From Rostratula benghalensis (lineage: Eukaryota > Chordata > Aves > Charadriiformes > Rostratulidae), in NCBI GenBank assembly GCA_013399305.1, contig VXAI01000013.1, positions 1,500,882 to 1,564,881 on the forward strand: 64,000 nucleotides of DNA, given 5' to 3'. The translations under genes and the position numbers were made by a program. Positions 36,641 through 51,136 of this stretch are shown in pieces (position 1 is the first letter of the stretch; each line of letters opens with the position of its first letter). The notes below the pieces were generated by a model, which saw nothing but the letters and a program-made list of their open reading frames with translations, was not told the DNA's origin and did not search any database.

Positions 36641-37421
36641 GTGATCCCTCCAAGTGGTGTGTGTTTGTATATTTGTCCTCTCCGTGTTTGTATTGGTTTG
36701 GGATGGGTTATAGTAAGTTACTGTGAATCTTGCAATTCTCGAAGCTGTAATTTAGTTCCTGTTCAATTATTTTGTCAAATCTTCTTGTAAATCCTTAAAT
36801 CGGGTAGTGATTATGCGACACTGAAACTTAACATGTTGATCTACCTAAAGTCATTAACAAATTTTGAATTGCTGCTAAATCACAACCATGTCAAATATTT
36901 CCACGGGCGATGCTATGCAGTTGCACGTTGATTGAGACGGTGAGGTGCGGTGTGTAAGCTGTACTTTTAGCTTGTGAAGAGAAGGTGTAACAAGCTGCCA
37001 GATGAATCCTGTCGCGCATTGAAAGGTGACAACAAGCTCCTTTGAAATCCTGCTTGTAGCGTAGACTGAGTTTTATTCATCGTGAGATGTAGTCATCCCT
37101 AAGTACTAAAAAAATGGAGCAGTGCCAAGACAAGGATTAAAAAAAGACTTTTACGTGTTTTTTAGTATTCATCTAGAGGGGGGAGAGAGAGGGAATTTTT
37201 GGTTTGACCCTCTAGAGTTGGAAATGTCTAACTTTTCCTTGACAATTATAAGGTCTGGGGCTTAAAAAAAAAAAAAGAGGTAAGAGCTGGTCATCTAAGT
37301 GCAACTTCTGGAGCTATGGCCTAAAGAGAAACTTGAAACACCCCATGACTTGCCACTGGGACAGTTAATGTGACTGGAAAAAAATAAATACTGAAAAGAA
37401 TTACTTTCTTCTCTTCCTTAG

Positions 37422-37496
37422 ATACAGTCATCATCAAGTGTGAGTAGCAAGTATTTAACCTCAAATGAAGCCGCCTGCATGCAGTGGAACAGATGT
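37422..37496 (+). other. ZBED4: Candidate additional 5' UTR exon of ZBED4
   Basis: A strong acceptor (TTCTTCTCTTCCTTAG) and a strong donor (GATGT|GTAAGTTT) bound a 75-nt segment on the plus strand. Joining it to the exon at 51137 gives an ATG-rich leader. The ATG near 37466 reads MKPPACSGTD, crosses the junction and stops after about 22 codons. A second frame, MQWNRC, runs on into the upstream ORF of the next exon. It may be constitutive, alternative or unused. Confidence 0.4.
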
Positions 37497-40400
37497 GTAA
37501 GTTTGTTTGTTTTTCTCAATAAACTAGCAGACAGGGTGTTTGTTTTGGGTCTTTTATCACTGTTGTTATTAGTGATTTAGAGTAACCGAATGGATAAAGG
37601 TAGTGAATAATTGTGTGCCTGTGTGTTGACTTGTATGGAGTGTAATAACATAGCAGGAGGTTTGTAGGAGTGTCTGAGACTTAAAAAAATGCCTGGATAT
37701 CTTTACAGTGTTACAATAATAGTAACTATCTTATGATTTATGGTGCACCTCTTACTCTGGGGTAACAGCTGGCATATATACAACCTTACCTTGCAACCTA
37801 CCTCTTAAAAAGGAGAAGTGACCTACATGCTACATTCATCCTATACTCAGATTACACTTGCCTTATTCAGATTTTCGTATCCTCACTGATAAAATAATTT
37901 TTAATATTTGCTTCTAGGGTTTTTGAATGAAATATTTTTTGTCTTGTTATATATGCAATTTAAACTGCTGAGTACAGGTCTTTTGGAAGCCTGATGTTCC
38001 TGACAAAGAATTCCTGCAGTAGAATAAAATTACTCATATGCAGGTCAATGTTTACATGTAGTTTAACAATAAATGTTATTTTTGTGTAGTGTTTCAGAGC
38101 ATTCTGTGTATTCCCTCACCCTCCCTCGCTGATAAAACAGTTCAGCTTTTAAGCTGCCTGTACTATTGGTTAACATGCAAGTTAGCAACAGATGGATAAT
38201 ATGTTCAAGATAGGTAGAATGCTGAGCTAGGAAGCATTGGTGGGGTCATTTAAGACTCTAGCTTCCATAGGAAAAGAAAAATAAAACCATGGTTCAGATT
38301 AATTTCCTAAAGGGAAGTTTTCCTGGGTGACACATACAGAAGGTGTGGGTTTTTTTGTTACATACTAAATCTGCTTGTGGATCATTCTGCAATTGAGTCT
38401 AAGCAGAAATGCTCTGCTGCTAGTGCTTTTCAAGTCCACAACATCTCCAAAGATCAGGAAAAAGTAGTTGTCAATTGCAGCAGCCTTTTGAGTCAGTTCT
38501 ATGCCACTGTAAAGAAATCTCATAAAAGGGACAATGTTGCTTTTGCCAGAATGTCCAGAAATTCACTCATGTATTTAATGGTGAATTGTAATATACTCAT
38601 CTCAGGGTCACTTTACACTTTGTACCATCTCTTTGCATGGTGCCAAGCACTGTAGCATTTGATAGTTCTACCTCAAGTGCCTTTCTAATGTGCCTCTCAA
38701 GGTTAAAAGCATTCAATGAAAAGACCCACTTTAGTGCTGCCGTTCCACTGAAAACGAGTATCTGGTCTTAGCATCCTTAAGAACTATTTCTTGAATTATA
38801 ACCCCAGATGAAATAACTGTTGACTGCGAGTTCAGTTGTTCTGGTAGATAATAAAATCTGTAAGTAGTTAGTGTTAAAGAAATTAAATGCCAATATAAAC
38901 TCTAACAGAAAAGTGTATACGTTTATCACCTGCTCTTTGTCCTATTCACATTCATTGAAATTCAGATTGTAAACACTTGGGAATAGAATTTAGATAATTT
39001 TGGTCATCCTAAAAATGCATTTATGTAATGTATTTTGAGTTCCTTGTGACAATTGTTTTTCTATAACTATTTTATTAAGGTTTTTTATAAAACTTGGTCA
39101 TTTTTACATGTTTGTTTTGGGGAACATGAAATATGAGGAATCTATCGAATACATAATCTTTTAAGTGGTTACGTGCTACTTCCTGCTGGGGTATTTCTCC
39201 TTCATGGCATGATAGTTGAAGACTGACTTTGTTTTTCCTCTATGTTTTGGTGCATCAATATGTTGTATATCTACCAGTACAGACTACACCATACAGCATA
39301 TTATTGCATGTAAGTTACTGCATACTAACTCCTGCATTTGAGTAGTGTAGCCCAGAGAGCTACACTTTTTGCAAACAGTTTTGCAAACAATCCTTCTGTC
39401 TATGTTGCTTTGTGAATTTGTAATTAAGAAGATACTTATTTGGTAAAATTGGTACTTAAGTAGAACTGGAGTTTCCAAAGAACAAAGATGACAATATTCT
39501 GCTGTCCAGATGTTTATCTTGCCGGTTAAAATTAAGTTTTGTAGGTCAGAAATGTTACAGGTCTACATCCTTTAGCATCTACTCTAAGAATTAAGGTCTT
39601 CCAGTGTGTAAGCGATGACGGGGCTTTTATGTGCAGTGAGGTCACCTAAGAAAATCTGGCTCCTGATTATAGGGATCTGGTAGTGTTAGACATACCGTGA
39701 GGAGGTGGGAGGGGAAAGAGCAGTGTGGAAGGTGCTGCCTGTTTATAAATCCCACCCAACTATTGGCTCCCAGCTCTGGAGGGCTTTTCTTATTTAAGAT
39801 TTGGGATCGCAAATCCTTGCTGAAATGTGGCATAGATAATGGCAATCTTATCGTATTTTCTATTTTTATTCTGTGGTTCCCCTTCTTTCTTCTGCATTAA
39901 AGGTGGGAATATGATATGCTAATAATGGTGGGAGCATATCTACAGATAAGGGGAAAAAAAAAAACCCCAAAAGACAACAGGGCAATACCCGTTACTTGAG
40001 AGGTTTCCACTTGTTGCAACTTGCATTAGTAGACGCTGAAACAGTAGGAAGAGTGGGTCAGCTTTCAGGGAGCCAAACAGTGTGCAGACCATGCTATCAG
40101 GAGCATCTTTGAGCATGTTTGACACTGGGGAAATGGGAGGAATTGAGGTTTCATTCTTCCCTAGTGATTATAAGTTGTCTCATGTGGCTTACGGTGTGGT
40201 GGAGAAACCATAATCTGTTTATGACAGGAAATACAGTGGTGCATGTAAAGAATAGGGAGCTTACTGGTCCTTTTCCTGTCTCTAAATGTTCTTTTCTATA
40301 CCTCACAAAATATTAGGTTTATTAAAATCATTATTATTGCATCTGCATAATGGAAATCAAGCAAATGGGAACAGCAAGGGCTGTTCTTTACCTGCTCTTG

Positions 40401-43098
40401 TACTAATAATGTCTTGGATCCTGCTCTGAATAAAACACCCAGGTAACCTTATTCTGTAGAACTTATTTAAATTATAGGTTGTATTACGTGAGTTAAAGCT
40501 CATGAACTGGATTTTTTAGAATAGGTACAACAAAAAGCTTCATTCTCAGTCAAAATACACATTATATTTTTTGTTAGCTCCTCAAGCAAAACCTTAGTTG
40601 CTCAAATTAAAACCTGTATCTGTGGCAGTAGGATTGGTTCTCCTATAAATCATTTCTTTGGGGAGAAAAAGACTGAGCTATTTGTTCGCTAGGGACAGGA
40701 ATGTCTCTTTGGATTTCCTGCTAATGCTCAGTGTGGTGCTAGTGGAAACGATGTCGCCTTTCCTGGCTTGGGTCTCTGTGTCAGCTGGGGCTTTGCTGCA
40801 GAGTCTCACCTTGCCTTGAAGAAAGCAAAGAGATCATGCCCCTAAAAGAGGTTGAGGGAGAAAAAAGACCCCCTTGTCATGGAGGCTGGGGACAGGCTGG
40901 TGGACAAGCAAATAGGGACATCTATACACTAATTTCTCTCTCCCTCTCCCCCATTTATGAGTAAGAGCTTTTGTTTTGAGAGGGACGGAGTTGAGGACAT
41001 TGCTTTTTAAACTGGGATATCAGGTGAAAATGGCAGATGCTACCAATGAGCATACTGTTTACTTGGAAAATACCACATGACAAAAAATACTTGAAAAGGT
41101 CATGGGAGGTTCACCCCTATGGTCAGCATGATTGATCATGCCTGAGTGTGATATGGAAGATTGGCTTTAAAGTTCCTGGTTGGTTTTGTTGCAGTTCTTG
41201 TGCTCATTGGCAAGATGAAACTGAGTATTCTGAACTTCATAAAAGTTGTTTGGGGTAGTATTGTGAATATTATTTACTGTTATATTTAGCAAAGAGATGG
41301 TCTTTTCCTTGTGTAATATCTAGACATATTTGTCTAAATTATTTCCTGAGGAAGAATGAAGATACCTGGTACAGAGAAGAAACAGATTTCTTTGGAGAAT
41401 CATTTGCAATTGAGACTATCTTCTGACTTTAATAATTTTTCACAAAACTTTATTTCATGATTAAACCTACCTGTAAAAAATATCCCTACAAATATTAAAA
41501 CTACTGTTTATCCTTTCTTCAGTGATGAGGGCTTTGACTAACCTGCTTTTATATGCACAAGTGTTCCAGAAATAAAAACACATAATATGTGCAGTACTAT
41601 GTAATATTAGTTGTATACGAGTAAGATATATAAACCATGGAAAACCTCTCAATTGCACAAATGAAGCTATCTGAGCACATGTGACTCACTGGCATCAATA
41701 TGAACAGAGAACTGGATTAATGGGTAACTGTGGAGGGTTTTTAAAACAGACCTCTTCAGACTTGATCTGCTTATTGTAAAAATAGATACTAATATATGAT
41801 AGTCTTAGCAGTTCAACAGATACTGTTCATTTTTTATTTATTTTTAGAGAAAAAAAAAAAGAGTTCAAATGGGTTAATATAAGACTGCATTCTGTAGAGG
41901 ACCCTGTTTACATTTTGTGAGGTTTTTTCCATTTCATACTTACGTGGATGTTTTCTGCAAGAGTTCCAAGAAGATTTTACTGTACACAAGCCATGGTGTG
42001 TCTCTCCTAACTGCTTTTTCATTCTTCATCATCCTGACTATTCAACTGCGTAACTCAGCTTTCTCCTAACAGGTGCCTCATTTTTAACTGTTTGAAATAA
42101 TTCTTGAAGTGCTTAAGCCTTGGCTCTTACTGAGTTTAAAGATAGACTTTAAACACAAATACCAAAATTGTATTTTTTCTAGTATATTGCAAGCCAGGAA
42201 GATGGGCTTGTCTGGAGATGAATCTCCTGTCCTAATCCTGTCCCATTTATTTTGTCAGCTGTGGAGTGCACAGGAGGAGGAAGAGGAGGGTGTAATGGGT
42301 GAGGCAGAGGAATTGATCACTTGGGAAAAAGAAGTGTCTGAGCAGCTTTGCTTTGAATTTTCTGATGCTTGTCTGAGAGCAGGTTGCTGCTCTCTAGCAG
42401 CATGCAGTAAACGTTTTGTCTTTCCTTCTTTTGGAACTTAGTTGTTGTTACTGTGTTTTTTTGCTTGTGTGTTGTTTCCTATTCCATGATAGTACTGATA
42501 CATTTTCTCTGTTCTGATTTTTATCTTCTGCATTCTGCCTTTGTGTTGTGAAACTGTTAGTTTCCCCTAAAATTGTACAGCATGAGATACTAAAAGCTGC
42601 TTTCATGTCCTGTATTAAAAATGCTATAAACCAAACAGTACATGTTTCAGCTGTTTAAATTTTTTTTTTTCTTAAGAAAACCACCTTATCCCTTTGTAAC
42701 AATAAGGATTAACTCATCTTACTAGGTTATAATATTTGTAAAAAAATGCAAATGATGAAAATTTCAAAGTAAGAGTACAATCTCTGATGTGTAAGACTTG
42801 GAAAAATCCCACTTCGAGTTTTAATTAAATTATTGCTTAAAACATCAACATTTTAACAAACGAGGGACAGATCTGACATTTGGTAACTGTGAACAATAGC
42901 GTGGAAACTTATCCTGCAAGTATTGCTTCAGTAGTGCTGTGCCAGATAGTGGAAAGAACACTTGAATGCTTAAGAGACAATTTGGATCCTAGACAAATCT
43001 TGACATAATTTGCTTACTGTGACAGATAAGCTTTTTATGAGTCTTCTCTTAGTAAAAGCTGGGACAGAAGTGATTAGCATGTGTACAACCTGCTTTTC

Positions 43099-43120
43099 AT
43101 ATATATATATATATATATAT
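43099..43120. repeat. (AT)11 microsatellite
   Basis: Eleven perfect AT units inside the ZBED4 5' intron, with GTGTAC and GTACAC on the outer flanks. Likely length-polymorphic. Confidence 0.95.
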
Positions 43121-45332
43121 GTACACTGTGTTGCTATGGGAAGTTAGCAAAGGGGGTGTGAAGGAAGATAGCTCCGTTTGAGATCTGATGGTATTTTTAG
43201 TGCACCAAGGAAAAAAAAAAGGAAACAATTAAAGGCTTATCAGGCAGCTGTAGGTGTGAGTGGTGTTCCTATTTGTGGTGATATGTAATGTTATATTTGG
43301 TGGTATGTGCAACATATTCTTAATTTTTCATAACAATCTTGTGACTGACATTTTGGCAGAGGTGACTTTTTTGGTTGTTTTGTCTTGCATTTTTATTTTA
43401 CTTCTAAGATAAATGCTGTTTGAAATCATGTGGAATTGGGGATTCTTGTGCTAGGGGCTTTATAGTATTTAGCAGTGCTGCTTAAACCTAGGTGGTGGAA
43501 GATGATGATTCAAATAGATACATGCTTAAAAAAATTGCCAAATAAATTATGAAGATTGATTTCTCCAGAAATAAGTTTGAGTTTTGACTCTCTACCCTGT
43601 GTCAGACACCTGTTTTATTCGGAAACACTCTCAGCACTCAGCCTGTGGCAGTGAGGTCTGATGAACATTTGGGTACCGAGCATGTTCTGCGAATCCTGTT
43701 GGGTGCTAAAGAGGGATGCCAGAACTAAATGTCTGCCAGATATGAATAATGCTTACAAAACATCAATATTTATATCAGACTTCAAAAAAAAAAAAATTGA
43801 GACAAAATGTGTAATATTTTAAAAAGCATTATCTCAATTTCCTTATGAAGTTTTATGGTTGATAATATATTGGTGTAAGAACTGAATTAAGAACCAGGTC
43901 CCCTTCTAAAAAAAAAAAAACAAACGAACCAAACAACCCACGCTAATTTTGAAAATGAAATCTTACTTCATTTCTGCTTTGTGCTTATTTCAAGGGGTTT
44001 GTGGTTTTTTTGTTTTTTACTAGTGCTTACCTGGAAATCATATTTCTCTTCAGTTTTGCCATTTTCATGAATTATTTTCACTCCTTTTACACATCTGTGC
44101 GAGAACCAGTACAGTTTTGTGCAGGGGGAGCAGGTGTGCACACTTTCTTCCATACCCCGTGGTGCAGATGATTTAGGGCTTGAGATAGAGATACTTGTAC
44201 AAAGTTGGGATGTTTAGTTCTTGAATGGTTCCTGAGGTTTCATAGAATATCAGAGAAATGGCTGGTAAGCAGCGTTCTGTAAACTTTTTGATGGTTACAG
44301 CAGCAAGAGGAGAAGCCAGATGTACAGAATAAACCAACTTCTAAAAGAGTAAGAGGCTGAGTTTGAGGCGTTTGCGTGTGTGCAGTGTCAGGTGTTTCCC
44401 ATGTGCTGGTTAGATTTTAACTCACCAGTGTCCCTTTAGCAAGAGTCTAAGACTAAACTTAGCACTTCTGAGCTGTGCTGCTGATTATTGTCTTCCTGCA
44501 TTATTGCTAATGTAGTGGTGGTGGGGAAAATAGGTAACAGAAGAGTCCAGAGACCACTAAACCAAAAAAATATAACTTGGCACCCGCAGATCTAATTTAC
44601 TGCTTGATATAAAATAGGCTGCGTTCACAGTACAATTATTTGATGTTTTGAGGGACCCAAAACCAGAAAGGGGGAATATTTCCATTTAGCTGGTAGTCTT
44701 TTTAACTTTTTGGTCTCTACTTCAGCTAAATTCCTCCATTTGTAATTCTGGTTGAATACCCAGAGTCTAATGGTGATAGTTACGGCTGTAATACCCAGCT
44801 CTCCACACCTTGTTTTTTCTCCATCTGAGATGACTGATTTAGGCCCCAGCTTAACAACAAACACTGAGTTTTTCTGCAATGTGAAGAAGCATGAATGATC
44901 TTTATACCTGGATAAATCGGAGGTCTCTGTGTCATGTCCTGACAAGTAGCTTGAGTGCAGCAGGGGCCTCACATACCTTTCTTGGAGGGCTCTCATTCTT
45001 CGTGTCTTGTCTCCTAAGGCTCTGATCATGTACCTTTGTCCCATTGCTTTTCAAAGCATGTTTTTGTTTCCTTCCATATGTGTTACTCTAGACATGTTCT
45101 TTTCGCTTCAGTTTTTCTCAGCTTCTCCCTTTTCAGGGACTGAGGGAGCTGAGGGCATCAACTGCCCTGCTAGGATGCTGCCCCATTTCTCCCAGCAGCA
45201 GAAGCCCTGCAGTCACAGCATCCTTGGGAGCCACTGCCCAGTTCCTGCCTCCCAGCCTGTTCCAGCTCATGGCACCCTGCTTGATTAGCCACAGATCTGT
45301 GAAATGCTGCAGGCTTGGAGAAAATAATCCTT

Positions 45333-45809
45333 NNNNNNNNNNNNNNNNNNNNNNNNNNNNNNNNNNNNNNNNNNNNNNNNNNNNNNNNNNNNNNNNNNNN
45401 NNNNNNNNNNNNNNNNNNNNNNNNNNNNNNNNNNNNNNNNNNNNNNNNNNNNNNNNNNNNNNNNNNNNNNNNNNNNNNNNNNNNNNNNNNNNNNNNNNNN
45501 NNNNNNNNNNNNNNNNNNNNNNNNNNNNNNNNNNNNNNNNNNNNNNNNNNNNNNNNNNNNNNNNNNNNNNNNNNNNNNNNNNNNNNNNNNNNNNNNNNNN
45601 NNNNNNNNNNNNNNNNNNNNNNNNNNNNNNNNNNNNNNNNNNNNNNNNNNNNNNNNNNNNNNNNNNNNNNNNNNNNNNNNNNNNNNNNNNNNNNNNNNNN
45701 NNNNNNNNNNNNNNNNNNNNNNNNNNNNNNNNNNNNNNNNNNNNNNNNNNNNNNNNNNNNNNNNNNNNNNNNNNNNNNNNNNNNNNNNNNNNNNNNNNNN
45801 NNNNNNNNN
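45333..45809. other. Assembly gap (477 N)
   Basis: A run of N in the ZBED4 5' intron, next to a GC-richer stretch at 45120-45300 and followed by T-rich sequence. Confidence 0.99.
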
Positions 45810-48800
45810 TTTTTTGTTTAAGATATATATATTTAGGGGAAAAAGCACAGTAACTGGTTGAATTTTTAAATAAAAATATTTCAATTTTATTAAGTTAAAA
45901 GAGCACTTGTAAAAGTAGGAGCTTCTATCATACCTTCCATGAGGTCCAAAACAAGTAGTTTCTTTTATTAAGCCTTACTTTCTGTTCTTTGCTCCCAATT
46001 TTACTGTTGCATCCACTAGTTCATCCTTGTGCATCTGTGCAGATTCCTGTGAGCTTCAGTGAGCCCTGAATGTAGGACCCACCTCATTTCAGAGTGTGAC
46101 CAAGATGCTAATTTTGCAGTCTTTCCTTGTACCTCATTTCAGTTGCTCAGTATATTGCAAATTTATAGGTGAGCTAGTGGTGTCATAGGAAATTTCTATA
46201 GAAAAAATGTCACCATTCTTAGTACTCCTTCTTCAAGGGGTTTGTGATTTTTGAAAAACAGTGAGGTTCAGCTAGGCTACACATTTCTAACAACATTTTA
46301 CTGATCTGCTACAGGTTTTTGAATGTATGTCTTGTGTTTTTTTTTTTTCTTGAGTTTTTTGTTTGTTGGTGAGGGTTTATTTTTGTTTGGCAAATATTCC
46401 TTAATTAGCATGGTACCTGCCATTGAAATAGAAGCTAATGATAAGTTCTTAAAAAGCCTTCTCTTTATTGCTTCCTTTTAGGGATTTTCTTTTTACTTGA
46501 TGTTCTTAATGATGCCTGGACATTTCTAAAAATAAACAAGATTAACACTGTTTATTATAAATCTGACATCCATATGTGCAAATTGGTTTTTAATGTGCTT
46601 TTTTACCTCCTATGCTCAAAATCTGTCACTACCTTTGATTATTTTTTTTAAGCCTAGTGAACAGTTTTGCTTTCACTTTGTCTCCACATTTTGCATCTTT
46701 CTTGAAACAACTGCTCTTGCATTTTGCAGGTGTGTGTTTGTATTTACACCATATACACTTGTATAATAAAGTTTATTGTTTAAACTGCTTCCTCTAGACC
46801 ATAATTTCCAGTAAATTCTGTAATGTGATCGAGTGCATGGTTATTGTATCACTACTCAACCTAAAATCTAAAATTCTTTAAAGCTTTCGGGCCTCTATCT
46901 GCTTTACAAACAAATAATGTTCTCGTGGTTCAGTGTTCTTTCATACTTTTCATACTTCTCTGTCTGCTAATGAATGTCTCTGCAACCCCAAGATGCCAGC
47001 GTTTCTCTTTTCTCATCCCCTTCCTTCAGCAGTGATTTTTTTCTGGTCATGGCAGTCTGGTGTGGCACTCTGTGGATCAGTGACATTCTCCTGACATTTC
47101 TTGTCAACCGCCATACGCTTTCAGTAATCCCATTCTGAATGGAAAATCCTATAAAATGTTTCTGCAGGCTTCTTACCACAGCAAACCACTGACTGTCTAC
47201 AGCTGCTCAGGACCTAATAGTCGGGAGTGGTACCTTTGAGTAGATAATTGTTCTCTAGTTCCAATTATTTTCTTTGAAGATTTTTGTTTCAAGGTGACTC
47301 TTTATTCTCTTTTGCTGCTTGTTTGTATCTAATTAGAGAGATTCCAAATGCATAAATCCTTTCAATTTTGTGTTCACTGCCTGTAGCCTTTTGTATCTTT
47401 GAAAACCTTTTCTTTCTCCTTGAATATCCTGTTTGTTTAGCAGTGGTCCTTAACTTTGAGTAGCTTGTGTCCAAGGGTAAATAAACTATGTAAAGGTGGT
47501 TGTAATAAATTTACACTTCATTGTAGGGTTTCTATAAAATTTTAAAATAGGATGGAATGTTTTGTTTTGATTTTAAAATAGATTGACTCTTGTGTATGGT
47601 TGGCATGGGAGGGGAGATGAAAACTGTATCCATCTTTCTAACCCTAAGCATATTGGGAACGATGTTCGAAAGAAAATTTGGGTTAAACCCTCCTGGGTGT
47701 TTGAGGGGAGGGAGTGTGTATTAATTCTACACTGCCGTAACGCTCAAAGCAGCCGAGATCATGCTTAGATGTTTGAGAGAAAATGAAAAAAAAAAAAAAA
47801 AAGGCAACCAAAAAACAAACCAAATAACCCCCGAACCCAACCATGCAGCCTCTTCTAAAGGGTATCCAACTTTGGGGATTTCCCAGGAAGTGATCTGGCA
47901 GCCCTCACGAGTCTCCTCTAAGAATCTCAGATACTGTGCATTCCTAGAAGGCAACCAACAATGCCACAATATGTGCTCTGTAGCCAGAGACCAGTAACAG
48001 CCATGAAGCGGAAAAGATCTAATTAATGTTTTATTGCCTTAAACTCAGTCATAAGTACACTTAAATAATGTAACTGGCCACAGTATTTCAGCGCTTCATA
48101 ACACTGCTAATAGCATGATCCTCCTAATAGCATGAAAGCATTTTATATCAAAGCTAAATATACATATAGAAATAATGCATAGCTACAAAGGCAGAGCTAT
48201 GTTTAATTTCATAAATATGGGACAGAAAAACATGTTAATGAACAATTCGGGTAGTAAAATCTGCAAGTAAAAACGAAGGATGCAGAACAATCAGGAGAGA
48301 TTTCTGGTGGAACCAGAACAGCTTCTGGTCCTAAAGAAAAGAAGACAAATAATGTCAGGAGCAGATGAGGTTGTCTTCCCACACCCTTTTTTTTTGGTGG
48401 AGGAGATTGTAAGCATTAAAAACACTTAGGAATCACAAGGAAGAAGTAAGGAAGAAAGAAGTCTACCACTGTCATTCCTGTTTCGTAGCCATCAGTATTT
48501 AACTGCATGGCATCAGCTCAGTGATGTTGTATACCCAAAGCTACTTTAGGAGAAGATGATTAGGGCCTACTGATTTGAAAGTAGTGATAATGACTGATAA
48601 TGAACTTAACCATTGGCAATGTGTATTGTTAATGAATGTCAGTTTAGTGAAGTGTTGTTATGAAGTTTGCAACCAATCTTATTTATCGGGTTTCCAAATC
48701 TTCCCATCTTATCTACCATATGCTTAGCTGTGCTAAGCAATGACTGTTTATCGGGATGGGGACAAGCAAAGCATCTCCATGGATTTTTCTGTTCAAAGCG

Positions 48801-51136
48801 TAGAATATGTTTTGTATAGTTAAGAAATCACAGCAATTGCAAGCTAGAGATGTGATTACCTGTTTTGAGGCAAAGAAATTGGGCACAGCTTCATCAGAAC
48901 CCAGTGCCAGTGGGTGTATGTGTATATTTTGTGCAAATCTAGCAAGGAATCTATAGTGTGCTTACTGTAACTTGGCACTTAGATGCATAATTTATGTTCT
49001 GTAAGCTCTGCATGGAGTCACTTGCTTGTAAGCCTTTCTATTCTGTGATCTGAAGTCACAACAGCTTATTATATATTGTTGCTTTTCCTGTTTGCATTAC
49101 AAACTCCAAATTCATGGATTAGATTAAGATAAAGATGAAAAAAAAATCCTCTTAGACTGATTTCTATTAGAAATGTTGACTATCTTCTGCTCTCATCCCA
49201 GATGCACATGATTCTGTATCATCAATATCTATGTGATCAATAACTTCATTCGATTTTATAGTAAATTTAGCCTCGGCTGCCAGTTGTCCTTAGATTTGTG
49301 ATTTCACAAGCCTGCAGAAAGTACCGTGTGGTGTGTTAAATTTCTTGTAGAAATTTACATTTTTTTTTCAAGTCTCTCCCTTTGTTAGAACTGATGTTCT
49401 TCATGCTCAACCCTCATATCTTTCTGTTTTTCTGAAAACATTTTTTTTTTCTGAGAAGGAAAGAGAAAGGCAGAGCACAAATAATAGAAATTCCACAGAA
49501 AAACAAAATAAAACAGAGTTAGCGCCTTCCTCTTTGCAAGTTCTGCCCATCCATCTCACTTTTCTTAAAATAGCTGCAGTAAGCTGATTGCCCCTTCTTT
49601 TCCTTTTCCCTTCCCTAGCGCTGGAAAATAAAGTTATTGCTACGGTAGGCCTTCAAGAAGTCTTTCATCTATGGAAAATAAGTGTTTCTGATCTCTCTTG
49701 TAAACAGACCTCAGAGAAATATTACCTAAAATAGGTTATAGAGCTAATACGACATTGATCTTAATACAGGGAGAAAGCTCAGTGTGAGTACAACCTAGAC
49801 TTTTTTAATGTGTCTTGTGGCTATGGTTAATTTTATCTTTTGTCTGCTGAAATCCTGCTTGTGTTTGAGTAACACATGAAAATTGTGTGAGAAGTTTTTA
49901 AAGTAACCAGTTCAAATTTGTAGCTTGTCTCCAGCTGGAGAGAAGGAGTCCCATAAGATCCAGTTTGCACAAATTTGAGTGTTTAGTGTTGCACCAGCTG
50001 CGTAGTCAAAAAATGTTTGTTATCTTGAATGAAGGTGCCGATAACTACACGAATGACACAAGAGAATAGTGAGAAAAGGTTTGGCAAAATTTAGAATACT
50101 CATAGAACTGTAGTAAAAAGTGGGGGGAAAGGGGGAGGGAAGTGTTTGCCAAATGCAGTTAGTTTCTTCAGGTTAACGTGGGCTGGTGGGGGGTTCTGGG
50201 TTGTGAGCCCATAGTTGCTCTGTGATTGATGTACAGCTGTACTTCATAAACTTATTCTTTTTACTGGAATTGTTGGTGGGGGAAATCTTTACCCATGGGG
50301 GAAATGAGTTATCATGGTGCAAACGGGCTTTCTTCTATAACCCTTGGGTACATGAGGAACTTGAGCTGGCAGTGCTGCAGTGGGTGCCAGCGTTTGAACT
50401 GTTCGTATTGCTACTTCTGAGAGGTGGTGTTATGCTTTTGGGAGACCTCAGTGCATATGTGTCGTTTGCATAGCCCAGTTTTCCTAAATGAAGGTATGCG
50501 GGTTTTAATTGTGAAACCTAAAAGTAGCTTGTTTCCATAATGTGGTGTTGTCTGGGGGTGTCATGGCATGAATACAACCATGAATCTGTGGTCAGAGGAA
50601 GAGAAATTAGTGTGGTAACACAGGACACCTTTACAGAAGTTTCTTGTAAAATGTATTTCTAAACATTACTGTCAGTAATGAAGGTCTCACACGTGCAGAA
50701 ATGTAACATTTGGTTTTAAGAACATACTTCTGTGCTAACATGATTAAATGCCTACTTGTTTTCATACTCAGCTGCAGATACAGACACCTATGTAATATAT
50801 GTTTGTATGTGTGTGTGTGAATGGATGATGATGCGTTTGGTTGGATTAGGATGTAGGATGAGGGATAGGTATACCCAAGCAAATACCCAAGCATATTTTC
50901 GAGGCTGAACCAGAGCTGTGTGTGTTATTTGCCCATAATAAATGTATGGAGTAAATGTTGTGTCTTGTTTTGTTTTGTTTTGTGGGTTTTTTTCACAGTA
51001 GTACACTGAACTGGTTTTATCTCACAGGAAAAAGCAACATATGGATCATTTAGTGCATGTTTTCGGTTCATCCTTACTGTAGTTATTTAAAGTGTGTTAG
51101 TCAACTTTGTCTTCTGTTTTTTTGTTTTATTTCTAG

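Larger units (their letters stand above)
31421..37421 (+). other. ZBED4: ZBED4 5' intron, first part
   Basis: Intronic DNA between the CpG island and the proposed leader exon at 37422. It is mostly T-rich on the plus strand, with a long T run at about 34949-34967. No coding exon is supported. The one unusual block is 35870-36640 (separate entry). Confidence 0.65.
37503..51136 (+). other. ZBED4: ZBED4 5' intron, second part
   Basis: 13.6 kb of AT-rich intron ending in a good acceptor (GTTTTATTTCTAG before 51137). It includes the AT microsatellite at 43099-43120 and a 477-N gap. Between 42.1 and 42.45 kb a 110-codon plus-strand frame appears, and between 44.6 and 45.3 kb the GC content rises, but I find no splice-bounded coding exon, RNA gene or recognisable mobile element. 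Confidence 0.65.

Noticed and set aside
42109..42441. 110-codon plus-strand frame in the ZBED4 intron
   Set aside because: No matching splice sites or domain. Frames of this length are expected by chance in 20 kb of intron.
45224..45884. Open frames of about 170-210 codons at 45.2-45.9 kb
   Set aside because: They consist almost entirely of N. Only a few real codons lie at each end.
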